Assembly (NCBI GenBank): GCA_024687165.1
Contig: JAILEY010000062.1
Location: 1 to 41,491 of the forward strand
Origin: Treponema sp.
GTDB lineage: Bacteria; Spirochaetota; Spirochaetia; Treponematales; Treponemataceae
Reading direction: 5' to 3'
DNA length: 41,491 nt
The position numbers were made by a program, and so were the translations under genes. This document shows, piece after piece, positions 17,695 through 26,565 of this stretch. How positions within the stretch are numbered: position 1 is the stretch's first letter; the number at the start of each line of letters is the position of its first letter. Below the pieces are notes generated by a model. It was not told where the DNA came from, did no database searches, and was given only the letters and a program-made list of their open reading frames with translations.

Positions 17695-19547
17695 GCTTCG
17701 TTACCTCTTTTTTTGTATTCCTCGCTGATCTCAAGAATCTTTTGTGAATGATCTCTGAGCCTTGCTATAATCTCAAGTCTGTTTTTAGAACTGTCTTTAA
17801 ACTTTCTGAAGTCTTCCATGAATTGTTCAATTGTAATAATGATTTCCCTGAAAGAATTTCCCTGTTCATGAATTGTATCTCTGATTTTTTCTGAACTTGA
17901 ATAAGATTCATTTGCAAAATCAATAATCTTTGAGAACTTACTGTCGAGTGTACTGCAGATTGCGTTTCCTTCCTGAGTTTTTTTCATACAGTTATTTCCT
18001 GTGTTTATCAGGAGTTCACTTGAACTGGAAATTTCCTTGATCTGTTCTTTAATTTTTTTTGTAAGATCAATTGTATTTTTTGTAAGCTCTCTGATCTGTT
18101 CTGCAATCAGAGTGAAATTTTCATTGTTGTGTTCTGTTGTTGTTTTGTTTGCTTCAAGTTCTGAGTTAAAGGCAATTGTTTTAGTCTGATCGGCAATGTT
18201 TTCAATAATAGAAAGAATGTCCTGAATGCTTAAAAGCTTGTCGGTAAAGTTTTTGATGTTTGAAATTGTGACTCCGTTTATTTCAGTTATGTTTTTCATC
18301 TGCTCAAGAATCACACCGAGCTTATTTGACATTGAGCTTATGTTTCCTAGACTGTCTGAAATAATATTTGTTACTTCTGAAATTTTTGTTTCCGTCTGTT
18401 TGCTCATTGTGTCTATGTTTTGCATTATGGCAAGAATGTTTTCAATTTGAACTGACTGTGTTGAAACAATTCCTTCTGTCTCTGTGGAAATGTTTGAAAG
18501 ATTTTTTATTGAATCCCTGATTTCAAGTGAGTACTGAATGTTTGATTCAATCAGTCTGTCAAAAAATAGAAATTCATTGTTCAGCATGTGAAGTGAATAT
18601 GAACTTTCCGTTGAAAGATCTACATCAAAAAAGCTTGTTTTTCCAGTGTAGTTTGAGCCTTTGTTTTCAAGATTCTTCTGCATTGTATCGATGTGTTTTG
18701 TAATTTTAGAATAATACAGAAAAATAAGAACAAATATTATTGAAATATTTGAAAGCGTATGAAATATAAGCCTTAGCTGTGAAATTTCTGACGGCAAAAG
18801 TCCTTTTATAAAAATTCCTTTCATCTCAAGTTCCGAAAGCTTTAGAGATGCAACTTCTCCGTTTGGATGAATTATAACTTCTGTTAAACTTAAGTACTGC
18901 GAAAAAAGAATTATAAGACCCGAGAAAATTACAGGCAGAATAATGAAAATTATGTATGAGGTGTTTGTTGATATTCCAAAGAATCTTTGTCCCTGTGAAA
19001 TTTTTATACCGCTTTTAACAATTTTAGATGCAACGTTACCGCATGCTACTTCAAGATAGTAAATGTTCAGCATGGATTTTAGATAGCACAGATGCAGTAC
19101 ACCTAAGAAAATAAATGAAAGAATATGGTTATCAACATGAAATCTGCATTTTAAATAGAATGTAAGCAGAAGATTATTTAAAATGTAAATTGCCATTGTT
19201 ATCATGGATCTTTTAAAAGGGTAGTGGAGAATGGTTTCAAGAAGCTCGGTTCGGCTTGCTGTATTCATTCCCGTTGATTCCCAGTGTATTATTGAGTTTG
19301 AAAGTTTTGTAGTTGTAAGACTGTGAAGTACGTATTCTGCAGTTGTCATTTCGATGAAGAAAATCAGCATCATTGGAAATATCTGATTGCTGAATTTAAA
19401 AACAGGAATGCCTGAAAAAAATGAAAGCAGAAGATAAAATACAAAAAATACCAGCGTATTGAACGGAAGTGATTTTCTTAAAACGAAGCTTGAGAAATTT
19501 CTGTCATTCTTTTTCAAATCAAAATAATTTGTGACGCTTCTTTTCAT
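17691..19547 (-). CDS. MCP-like receptor 3, with the largest extracytoplasmic loop
   Basis: A 618-residue member of the same set. Six membrane segments are present. Unlike the others, about 40 residues separate helices 5 and 6 (about residues 220-262, including IIHPNGEVASLKLSELEMKG), the only candidate for an external sensing loop in the family. The loop motif ASRTELLETILHYPF and the QRFFG motif are conserved. FFDVDLSTESSYSLHMLN opens the coiled coil. The tip (about residues 450-480) reads NIADQTKTIAFNSELEAN, then NFTLIAEQIRELTKNT; Ala becomes Ser and the glycine is lost. Both ends overlap neighbouring genes by 4 bp (ATGA), which indicates tight translational coupling. Confidence 0.85.
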   Translation of the reverse strand: MKRSVTNYFDLKKNDRNFSSFVLRKSLPFNTLVFFVFYLLLSFFSGIPVFKFSNQIFPMMLIFFIEMTTAEYVLHSLTTTKLSNSIIHWESTGMNTASRTELLETILHYPFKRSMITMAIYILNNLLLTFYLKCRFHVDNHILSFIFLGVLHLCYLKSMLNIYYLEVACGNVASKIVKSGIKISQGQRFFGISTNTSYIIFIILPVIFSGLIILFSQYLSLTEVIIHPNGEVASLKLSELEMKGIFIKGLLPSEISQLRLIFHTLSNISIIFVLIFLYYSKITKHIDTMQKNLENKGSNYTGKTSFFDVDLSTESSYSLHMLNNEFLFFDRLIESNIQYSLEIRDSIKNLSNISTETEGIVSTQSVQIENILAIMQNIDTMSKQTETKISEVTNIISDSLGNISSMSNKLGVILEQMKNITEINGVTISNIKNFTDKLLSIQDILSIIENIADQTKTIAFNSELEANKTTTEHNNENFTLIAEQIRELTKNTIDLTKKIKEQIKEISSSSELLINTGNNCMKKTQEGNAICSTLDSKFSKIIDFANESYSSSEKIRDTIHEQGNSFREIIITIEQFMEDFRKFKDSSKNRLEIIARLRDHSQKILEISEEYKKRGNEA

Positions 19548-21274
19548 TTTACACCTCCCATGTTTTCAGAAATAATTTTCAGGTTTCCGGCCTGTCCGCT
19601 TATCTCTTTAGTGCAGGAAGAAAATTTTTCAAATGAAGAATTCAGCAGTGAAAGAAGCTGATTAATATTTTCGAAGGATTCCTTCTGTACTTCAGTAATC
19701 TGATAAATACTCTGAATGCTTTCTACTGTTATGTCGCTTGAAAGATAAAGGTCCTTGAACTTACTTTCAAGTTCAGAGAAAATGTGGTTTTCTTCTGTTG
19801 TATTTTGAGCACCGCTTTCTCCGCTGATTATAAGATTATCTGATGCATTTTGAATCTTTTTAATTCTGTTTTTAATTTCATTTGTTGAATTTGAGGTTGC
19901 AGAGGCAAGTCGTCTTATTTCATTTGATATGATGTGGAACTTTTCGCCTGTTTCTCCTGCCATAGAAATTCCAAGTTCAGCATTGTAAGCAATCGTTGTA
20001 GTTTTTTCTGCAATTTCATCGATTGAATTTACAAGTCCAAATATTTTTTCTATTTTTTCGCTGAGGGTTTTTATTCCTTTTATAGTTTCAATGTTTGTTT
20101 GTGTGATTTCAGACATTTTGTTTTTCAATGTAGAAATCAAATCTGTTCCGTCTGTAACATATTCTTTTGCTGTGTCCGTATGCTTTTGAATTTTTTCAAT
20201 GTAAGCAGAAAGCCGTTCGTGCTGCTTTTTCAGATCTTCAAGAGTTGAAAAACATTCCCTTATTGCGGATGATTCTGAAATTGCTGCAGTTGCAGTTCTT
20301 GTTGCAATTTTATAAAGCTCTTCAGTTGTTTTGTAAATTTCTTTTCCCAGATTATTCGTTGCAGTTACAATCCCCTGAAGATATGAGGAAAGCTGATTTG
20401 TAAGATAAATGTTGTATGAAAATTCATTACTGAGTGTTGTTGGAATGTAGAGGTCTGCCTTGTTTACTTTTTTACTTTCTTCCAGAGCCTGATTAAAGTT
20501 TCCTGAGATTTCATTTATTTCCTTTTGTGCGTAATATGAAATCTTTATAACAAAGAAAGAATTTATTGCAATTGTGATTGCCAGCTGAAGCAGATAAGTA
20601 AAGGCGCTTCTTTCTGAAACGGAATATTCATTCTGCATTCTCATTATGTTCAAAATGATTGAAAGTGAAGTTAGAAAAAACGGCACGATTGAATACAGCA
20701 GAATTTTTTTCTTAATTGAAGCTCCAAAGAATTTTTCATTTTTTACAATCTTGTCATCGATTTTACCGCTGCAGAAAATTTTGTTGCATTCTTTGCGGAT
20801 TACTGTTTCTGTTTCATGATAAGTTTTTGTTGCAAAAGAATAGATGCAGAGTACGCAGCATGTGACTGCAACAACAATTACATGAATAGAAGGATTTGAA
20901 AACCAGAAAGCTAATCCTGCAACAAGTATCGTTACGACTGAAACATTACCTGCAACAGCAGTCGTAATTATTTTAGGTATTTTATTCAATTCTATAAGAA
21001 GTTCAGTATTTTCTTTTTCAGTAAAATTTTCCTGTTCAAGTTTCTGAAGTCCTTCTGAAAGTTTCCAGGTTATTTTTTTTACTGCCCGTGGAGCAATAAA
21101 AAACTGTGAGATTACCGTTAAAATTAAGTTTGTTCCAAGGAGTATCAAAATCTGTTTTAAATTCAACAAATCCAGGAATCCTGAAACAAAATATGTATAG
21201 AGGAAAAATTTTATTGAGCCCGTGATGTTTGTAAAAGTTGATTTACGAAATATTTTATGTTCAAGCCTTTCCAT
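19544..21274 (-). CDS. MCP-like receptor 4, promoter-proximal paralogue
   Basis: A 576-residue paralogue and the first receptor after the cyclase. The six-helix N-terminus is retained, including EKENTELLIELNKIP and NEKFFGASIKKK. The coiled coil begins near LSNEFSYNIYLTNQL. The tip (about residues 420-455) reads EIAEKTTTIAYNAELGISMA, then GETGEKFHIISNEIRRLA. It keeps the AGETG stretch most like canonical AGExG, but Glu of ELEA is replaced by Gly. An AGGAAA ribosome-binding site lies in the 11-bp gap after the cyclase gene. It overlaps receptor 3 by 4 bp. No HAMP or ligand-binding domain is visible. Confidence 0.85.
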   Translation of the reverse strand: MERLEHKIFRKSTFTNITGSIKFFLYTYFVSGFLDLLNLKQILILLGTNLILTVISQFFIAPRAVKKITWKLSEGLQKLEQENFTEKENTELLIELNKIPKIITTAVAGNVSVVTILVAGLAFWFSNPSIHVIVVAVTCCVLCIYSFATKTYHETETVIRKECNKIFCSGKIDDKIVKNEKFFGASIKKKILLYSIVPFFLTSLSIILNIMRMQNEYSVSERSAFTYLLQLAITIAINSFFVIKISYYAQKEINEISGNFNQALEESKKVNKADLYIPTTLSNEFSYNIYLTNQLSSYLQGIVTATNNLGKEIYKTTEELYKIATRTATAAISESSAIRECFSTLEDLKKQHERLSAYIEKIQKHTDTAKEYVTDGTDLISTLKNKMSEITQTNIETIKGIKTLSEKIEKIFGLVNSIDEIAEKTTTIAYNAELGISMAGETGEKFHIISNEIRRLASATSNSTNEIKNRIKKIQNASDNLIISGESGAQNTTEENHIFSELESKFKDLYLSSDITVESIQSIYQITEVQKESFENINQLLSLLNSSFEKFSSCTKEISGQAGNLKIISENMGGVK

Positions 21275-21285
21275 TTTTACATTTC

Positions 21286-23187
21286 CTATTTTGATTTAAG
21301 GGTGATTGCTCCGTCCCAGTCAGCAGGTTTTTCCTTTTCAAACTGAACGCATCTGTCCAGCAGAACTTGAGTAGGTACATCCTTTTTATTCAGGATTTTT
21401 GCAATTCTTAAATAATCCTGTGCGCCGTTGAAATTTCCCTTCATGTACTGATAAAGACCTTTGCTGTAATTTTCAGAGAAATTGACTGAATATTTTTTCA
21501 GATCACTTGTGAGTTCATATAGTTCAACCGGAATAGATTTTCCTTTAACTTTTACATTATCGATGTAACGTATCGTCCGCGGAATAAGATTTCTGATGTA
21601 GAAGGAATTAGCCGGATCCTGGGCTGCAGCTTCTATGTCCATTTTTACCGCGCCGCTTATGAGAATTGGGAGATCGTAAAGTTTTGTGAGGTCTTCAATT
21701 CGTGATGCAAGATTTACGTCGTCCCCGATTACAGTGTATTCTTTTTTATCTTCACTTCCGATTGTTCCCGCGATTGGAAGTCCGTAATGAATCCCGATTC
21801 CTATTCTCAATGAACTGATATTTTCAGGCATCTTCAGTTCGCTTGTGTCAATTTCCTTCAGTTCTTCAATCATCTCAAGAGCGGCGTTTGCGGCACGTTC
21901 AGCATTGTATTTGTAACTTTCAGGAACTCCGAAAATTGCCATTATTTCATCGCCCATGAATTTATCAATCGTTCCGCCGTGCTTTTCAATAATCTTTCCC
22001 ATCCGTGTAAAATAATTGTTGAGAAAATTGATTATTTTATCAGGCTCATTCTGTTCCGTTATTGCAGTGAAGCCCCTTATGTCTGCCATGAGAATTGCAA
22101 CTTTTCTCTGTTCTCCGGCATTTGTTGCTTCAAAACTGTCGCCTTCTATTATTCTGTCGATAACTTTTTCAGGAAGAAATCTGGAGAATGCTGTACGCAT
22201 TTTTCGTTCCCTGTATTCTCCTTTCTGGAATGCAAGAACTTTTTCTACAACAGGTGAATATGTTTCAAGGAAGAAATTAAGTCTGTTTCGAGTCTTGTTT
22301 GATAATTTACCTTCCGTGCAGCTTCCGATATGAATCGTCAGTGGAAATTTATTCATTTCATTTGCAGGGAAAAGTTCATAGTTTTTCAGTTTTTTCCTGT
22401 CAGGCTTTTCTTCCGTGCTTATGCTTTCAATCGTGTTTTTTAGCACAATGCTTTTGTTCCAGTTGTATTCCTTTATTTTTGAAATTCTTGTCGTAAAATC
22501 AGAGCGACATATTTTCTGGAAGTCGTCGTAATCAGCTTTTGAAAGTGAGTCAACAACATCATAATATTCCATAAAAGGATTGTCATTTATGATGATTCCA
22601 AGCGCATCGTAATTGTAAATTGATCCAAGTGCTTTTGCCATGTACATTAGAAGTGGCTCAAGATCCCAGATATAATTTTCTGCGTTGAAGGCTGAGCGGA
22701 TTGTGTACAGTTCAAAAAGTTCTTTGCTGAATGAGCTTGCAACATATTTTATAACGCTTTCATCAGTAAGTTTTTGCGGTTCATCCCGGGATAAAATTTC
22801 AACTGGAACTTTGTTGAGTTCTGCTCTTTTCAGTTCCATAAATTGTGCGATGTGTTTTATTGATTCTTCTGAAGGAATAAAGAATCCGTCTGAACGGCAG
22901 TTTTCGGCCCAGAAATTTGATTCTCTGTTTGATTCGCTTGCCGTAAGAATAATGAGGATTTTCTTAAATTCGCGTCTGTTTTTTATTATGTGGCATAAAT
23001 CAGCCCCTGAAATCGGAGAGAGGTCTTCTGATGCAAAAATGCAGAACGGGAACTGATCAAAAAGAATTTTAATTGCATCTGTTCCGTTATCTGTTTCTAA
23101 GATTTCATAATCAGAATCCTTAAAGCCTTCTTTCATCAGTGTGCGGATTAATTTTGATTCGTGGGCAATGAGAATTTTATTTGTCAT
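21286..23187 (-). CDS. Class III adenylate cyclase with degenerate N-terminal receiver domain
   Basis: A 633-residue cytoplasmic protein. Residues 1-115 have a receiver-like layout, but the acidic pair is His9-Glu10, the phospho-acceptor position appears to be Ser53, and the conserved Lys is Ile104; Thr82 remains. It is therefore a probable pseudo-receiver. Residues about 150-320 may be GAF-like. The cyclase domain (about 360-520) looks active: ADIRGFT gives a metal Asp (369), KFMGDE gives Lys409 (adenine recognition) and Asp413, and YTVIGDDVNLASR gives Asn492 and Arg496. It should make cAMP from ATP. A helical C-terminal tail follows. Its start overlaps the hybrid CheA gene by 11 bp, which suggests a direct output partner. 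Confidence 0.88.
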   Translation of the reverse strand: MTNKILIAHESKLIRTLMKEGFKDSDYEILETDNGTDAIKILFDQFPFCIFASEDLSPISGADLCHIIKNRREFKKILIILTASESNRESNFWAENCRSDGFFIPSEESIKHIAQFMELKRAELNKVPVEILSRDEPQKLTDESVIKYVASSFSKELFELYTIRSAFNAENYIWDLEPLLMYMAKALGSIYNYDALGIIINDNPFMEYYDVVDSLSKADYDDFQKICRSDFTTRISKIKEYNWNKSIVLKNTIESISTEEKPDRKKLKNYELFPANEMNKFPLTIHIGSCTEGKLSNKTRNRLNFFLETYSPVVEKVLAFQKGEYRERKMRTAFSRFLPEKVIDRIIEGDSFEATNAGEQRKVAILMADIRGFTAITEQNEPDKIINFLNNYFTRMGKIIEKHGGTIDKFMGDEIMAIFGVPESYKYNAERAANAALEMIEELKEIDTSELKMPENISSLRIGIGIHYGLPIAGTIGSEDKKEYTVIGDDVNLASRIEDLTKLYDLPILISGAVKMDIEAAAQDPANSFYIRNLIPRTIRYIDNVKVKGKSIPVELYELTSDLKKYSVNFSENYSKGLYQYMKGNFNGAQDYLRIAKILNKKDVPTQVLLDRCVQFEKEKPADWDGAITLKSK

Positions 23188-25270
23188 CCAGAATCTCCTT
23201 CACTGCCGAAAGCAATGCACCACGCTCAAAATCAGACTTTGCAATGAAAGTACTTACATTATAAGCAATCATCTCCTGCTTTAAATTTACGTCTATTGCA
23301 CTTGAAAGAATTACAACAGGAAGCTCTGCATATTCTTCCATGCGATGCAGATTTTTGAGGAATGTTTTTCCGTCCATGCGCGGCATCTGAATGTCCATTA
23401 CAATTGCGTCGATGTGCATTTCTTTAAGAATATCAAGTGCTTCAATACCGTCTGATGCAAGTGCCGTCTGATATCCGCTGTTTTCAAAAATCGTCTGTTC
23501 AATCATTCTTGTTGTAGGAGAATCTTCCACAATAAGAATTCGCTGGCTTCGTTTTCTGTTTTTTGTCTGATATTTTTTTACGTCATATACGACAAGCTCG
23601 TGCATTTTCTGCATAAGGCTTGGAATATCAAGAATCGGGATGATTGAATAATTTTCATCGTACACAACTCCCTGCAGAGATTTTACTTCCTTGAGGATCT
23701 TTGGAAGCGGCGTGATGATTACGTTTTCATGCTGCTGAATCGAATCAACTACAAGTGCAATCTGTGTTTCAAGATATTCTATGATGATTACGGAGTTTAT
23801 GTTTTTTGTTTTTTCCGTTTCAAGAATTGAAGAGAGATAGTAGAGCGGAATGAGCTTGTTGTTGTTTGAAATGTAAGTCTGATTCTGGATTGTGATGATT
23901 CTGTCATTTACTGCGGTGATTATTTTCTGCAGATAGTGTGAAGGAATCATTACTTTTGTAGAACCTGTGTAAACAAAAAGTCCACGCTGAGTTGCAAGAG
24001 TAAGCGGAATCGTCAGTTCGAAGCTTGTGCCTTTTCCCTGTTCTGAATTAATCTTGATTTTGCCTTTGATTTTTTCCATGCTGTTGCGGACAATATCAAG
24101 CCCCATACCGCGCCCGGACATATGTGTTGTTTCACTGGCCGTTGAAAATCCCGCTGCGAAAATATACTGCTGAAGGTCTTTGTCTGAAAGTGCGTCAATT
24201 TCGGATTTTTTGCCTGTAAAAAGCTTTAATGCCTTTTCCCTGATTTTTGAATACTGAATGCCCTGTCCGTCATCTTTTACGGTTATGAGAATTTTTGAGC
24301 TGAGCTGTACGGCATGAACACTTATGAGGCCTTCTTTTGTTTTTCCTGCTTTTTCACGAGTCTCAGCGTCTTCTATTCCGTGGTCAATGCTGTTGCGTAT
24401 AAGATGAAGCAGAACGATTCTCAGCTGCTCCAGAATTATTTTGTCCATCATGATGGAAGTCTGCGGAATGTCGATTTTAATTTCTTTGTTGACTTTAATG
24501 GCGTCTGTTAGAATTTCATTTTTCAGCGGAGTAAGAATCATGTCCAGCGGAAGCATTCTAAGTTCAAAAAGTTCGTGCTGGCTTTCAAAAACAGCGTTTT
24601 CAGCAATCGAAAGGTCTTCTTTTAACTGGCGCGGAAGTTCCTTTAGAGGCGGCTTTGTATCATCTGCAATGCGTTTTTCAAGATTTTCTATCTGATGCTT
24701 CAGCTTAAACTGTTTGATTATCAGGTCATCAAAACTCTGGATTATCTGGTTTATCTTTGAAATATCGATTCTGATTGAACTGATGCTGTCAAAGGAGTTC
24801 TTGATATCAAGTTCTTCATTTTCATCGCCAAAACTAAGCCCTTCTGAAGCTTCCCCCTGCAGTGATTCCAGACTGAAAAAAAATCCCTCAGTTGCCTGTT
24901 TACAGACTGTCAGATATTCACTTATATCGATATTTTCATCATTTCTTTCTTCTATTATATGATCTGCAATTTTATCAATTTTTTTTGTTACTTCATGAGT
25001 CAGCAGGATTATGTTGTTCGTCAGTTTAAGAGAATCGTCGTTGATGCTTTTGTAAACGTCTTCAATGCTGTGAGAAAGGTTTTCAATCGACTTAAAGTCC
25101 AGCATCCTTGCAGAACCTTTGATTGTGTGAAGATGGCGTAGAATTTCCGTAATTGTTTGCTCATCTTTTGACTTTTCTTTGAGTGAAATTACACAATTGT
25201 TGATTGCAGTTAAATGTTCTCTTGTTTCTTCAACGAAACTGTCAATGAACATTTCTTTTGAAAACGCCAT
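23177..25270 (-). CDS. Hybrid CheA histidine kinase (HPt, kinase, CheW-like, receiver)
   Basis: A 697-residue cytoplasmic kinase. The N-terminal HPt has HTIKGSARML with phospho-acceptor His48. There is no clear P2 CheY-binding domain. The P3 dimerisation and P4 ATPase domains have intact boxes: HLIRNSIDHGIED (N), DDGQGI (G1), FAAGFST (F) and SGRGMGLDIV (G2). A CheW-like P5 domain follows, then a C-terminal receiver with ED, Asp626 (VMDIQMPRMDG), Ser and Lys678 all present. WspE and FrzE have the same architecture. An upstream GTG exists at 25288, but a TATAAT box overlaps that region, so ATG 25270 is preferred. First gene of the six-gene operon. No separate cheY, cheW, cheR or cheB follows. 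Confidence 0.93.
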   Translation of the reverse strand: MAFSKEMFIDSFVEETREHLTAINNCVISLKEKSKDEQTITEILRHLHTIKGSARMLDFKSIENLSHSIEDVYKSINDDSLKLTNNIILLTHEVTKKIDKIADHIIEERNDENIDISEYLTVCKQATEGFFFSLESLQGEASEGLSFGDENEELDIKNSFDSISSIRIDISKINQIIQSFDDLIIKQFKLKHQIENLEKRIADDTKPPLKELPRQLKEDLSIAENAVFESQHELFELRMLPLDMILTPLKNEILTDAIKVNKEIKIDIPQTSIMMDKIILEQLRIVLLHLIRNSIDHGIEDAETREKAGKTKEGLISVHAVQLSSKILITVKDDGQGIQYSKIREKALKLFTGKKSEIDALSDKDLQQYIFAAGFSTASETTHMSGRGMGLDIVRNSMEKIKGKIKINSEQGKGTSFELTIPLTLATQRGLFVYTGSTKVMIPSHYLQKIITAVNDRIITIQNQTYISNNNKLIPLYYLSSILETEKTKNINSVIIIEYLETQIALVVDSIQQHENVIITPLPKILKEVKSLQGVVYDENYSIIPILDIPSLMQKMHELVVYDVKKYQTKNRKRSQRILIVEDSPTTRMIEQTIFENSGYQTALASDGIEALDILKEMHIDAIVMDIQMPRMDGKTFLKNLHRMEEYAELPVVILSSAIDVNLKQEMIAYNVSTFIAKSDFERGALLSAVKEILDDK

Positions 25271-25276
25271 AATAAA

Positions 25277-25304
25277 ATTATAGCACACATTTTTAGATCT
25301 TCAA
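25277..25304 (-). promoter_or_regulatory. Promoter of the CheA-cyclase-receptor operon, leaderless-type spacing
   Basis: TTGAAG (25299-25304), a 16-bp spacer and TATAAT (25277-25282) lie 6 bases before the ATG at 25270. Transcription should start at or next to the A of the start codon. No Shine-Dalgarno sequence is present. No other promoter was noticed within the 11-kb operon. Confidence 0.65.
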
Positions 25305-25354
25305 TTGAATAAAGAAAATGGAGATTTTTTTATGAAGATAGAGAATCTTTAAAT

Positions 25355-25387
25355 AAAAAAAAGCACCGGTTTTACAACCAGTGCTTT
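25355..25387 (-). terminator. Terminator of tRNA-Lys
   Basis: In minus-strand RNA an 11-bp stem (AAGCACTGGTT with AACCGGTGCTT, including one G-U pair) is followed by eight U residues. It begins 3 bases after the tRNA 3' end. Confidence 0.88.
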
Positions 25388-25390
25388 ATG

Positions 25391-25463
25391 TGAGCTATTG
25401 CAGACTCGAACTGCAGACAGCCGCCTTAAAAGGGCGGTGCTCTACCACCTGAGCTAATAGCCC
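25391..25463 (-). tRNA. tRNA-Lys (anticodon TTT)
   Basis: The minus-strand sequence folds into a full cloverleaf of 73 bases. The acceptor arms GGGCTAT and ATAGCTC pair with one G-U. The D arm is GCTCAGGTGGTAGAGC. The anticodon stem CCGCC/GGCGG encloses the loop CTTTTAA, giving anticodon TTT. The T arm contains GTTCGAGTC. The discriminator base is A. The 3' CCA is not encoded (CAT follows), so it must be added enzymatically. The gene has its own promoter and terminator. Confidence 0.97.
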
Positions 25464-25488
25464 ATCCGTTATTGCTAACGTGGTTATG

Positions 25489-25517
25489 AATATATACGTA
25501 ATTATAAAAAAGGTCAA
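25489..25517 (-). promoter_or_regulatory. tRNA-Lys promoter
   Basis: TTGACC (25512-25517) and TATATT (25489-25494) are 17 bp apart on the minus strand. They lie 25 bases before the first tRNA base. Confidence 0.78.
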
Positions 25518-25564
25518 GAGTATTTTTCTTGTTTTTAAATATTTTGTAATAATTTTTTTTCACA

Positions 25565-25593
25565 TTGCAATCACTTTTTTTTGATGTTATAAT
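25565..25593 (+). promoter_or_regulatory. Promoter of the FGE-like / phoH / ybeY operon
   Basis: TTGCAA (25565-25570) and TATAAT (25588-25593) are 17 bp apart. A short leader follows with GGAGG (25611-25615) before the GTG start at 25621. It is divergent from tRNA-Lys. Confidence 0.75.
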
Positions 25594-25620
25594 TTGCATG
25601 ATAATTTCACGGAGGAAATT

Positions 25621-26562
25621 GTGACACTTAGAAAAACTTTATTGACTACAATCCTTGCAGGTTGTGCAGTTCTTGGGTTTGCGGCTGAAGATGGAATCGT
25701 TGCTGCAATTAACTCAAAACTCATTCTTGTTAAAGGCGGAACTTTCAAAATGGGAAGCGCTGATAATGAAAAGAATGAAACGCCTGTTCATGATGAAACT
25801 GTTGATTCGTTCTATATGTTAAGTACGGAAGTAACACAGAAGGAATATAAAACAGTTATCGGTAAAAACTTTTCTGCAAATAGAGGCGACGATCTCCCGG
25901 TAGAAGAAGTAAGCTGGTATGATGCCGTTATTTTCTGCAATAAACTCAGCATGGAAGAAGGTCTTTTCCCTTGTTATTCTTTAAGCGGTCAGACAGATCC
26001 TGATAAGTGGGGGGCAGTTCCACGCATGGCAGATCCTGATGAACTTAAAGCATACTGGAATAAAATTAAATGTAATTTTAAGGCAAACGGATACAGACTT
26101 CCTACAGAAGCTGAATGGGAATTTGCTGCTACAGAAGGCGGTACAAAATCTACAGCATATGCAGGCAGTGCAGATCTCGATAAAGTAGGCTGGTTTGCTT
26201 CAAATGCAGAACTTTCTACAAAAAATGTTGCTACAAAAAAAGCCAATGCCCTTGGTTTTTATGATATGAACGGAAATGTCTGGGAATGGTGCCAGAACTG
26301 GTACGAAAAATACGGCTCTGAAAAGGATTATAAAACCGGTCTTAAAATGAGAAGAGGCGGTTCTATAAACAGCCGTGAAGTTTTCTGCCGCAATGCAAAC
26401 CGTGCTTCAAGTACACCAGAACTCCGGGGCGTAGATCTTGGATTCCGTATTGTCAGAAATACTTTTGAATTTTCCGGCGAAGAAGAAATCGAAGCTGACA
26501 CAGAAGAAGAACTTGATTTTTCTGATGTGGACGAATCTTCTGAATACGGCTTTGACGAGTAA
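25621..26562 (+). CDS. Secreted FGE/SUMF1-domain protein
   Basis: A 313-residue protein starting at GTG 25621. That start is chosen over the upstream TTG because GGAGG lies 5 bases before it and the product then begins with a signal peptide (MTLRKTLLTTILAGCAVLGF, cleavage after AA). A single FGE-sulfatase/SUMF1 domain follows: GGTFKMGS, STEVTQKEY, PVEEVSWYDAVIFCNKLS, GYRLPTEAEWEFAA, NVWEWCQNWY, RRGGS and GFRIVRN. The paired catalytic cysteines of true formylglycine-generating enzymes are not evident, so a binding or structural role is likely. The C-terminal 30 residues are strongly acidic. phoH begins 3 bp after its stop. The domain is related to the modules of the protein encoded at 265-3762. 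Confidence 0.88.
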   Translation: MTLRKTLLTTILAGCAVLGFAAEDGIVAAINSKLILVKGGTFKMGSADNEKNETPVHDETVDSFYMLSTEVTQKEYKTVIGKNFSANRGDDLPVEEVSWYDAVIFCNKLSMEEGLFPCYSLSGQTDPDKWGAVPRMADPDELKAYWNKIKCNFKANGYRLPTEAEWEFAATEGGTKSTAYAGSADLDKVGWFASNAELSTKNVATKKANALGFYDMNGNVWEWCQNWYEKYGSEKDYKTGLKMRRGGSINSREVFCRNANRASSTPELRGVDLGFRIVRNTFEFSGEEEIEADTEEELDFSDVDESSEYGFDE

Positions 26563-26565
26563 TTA

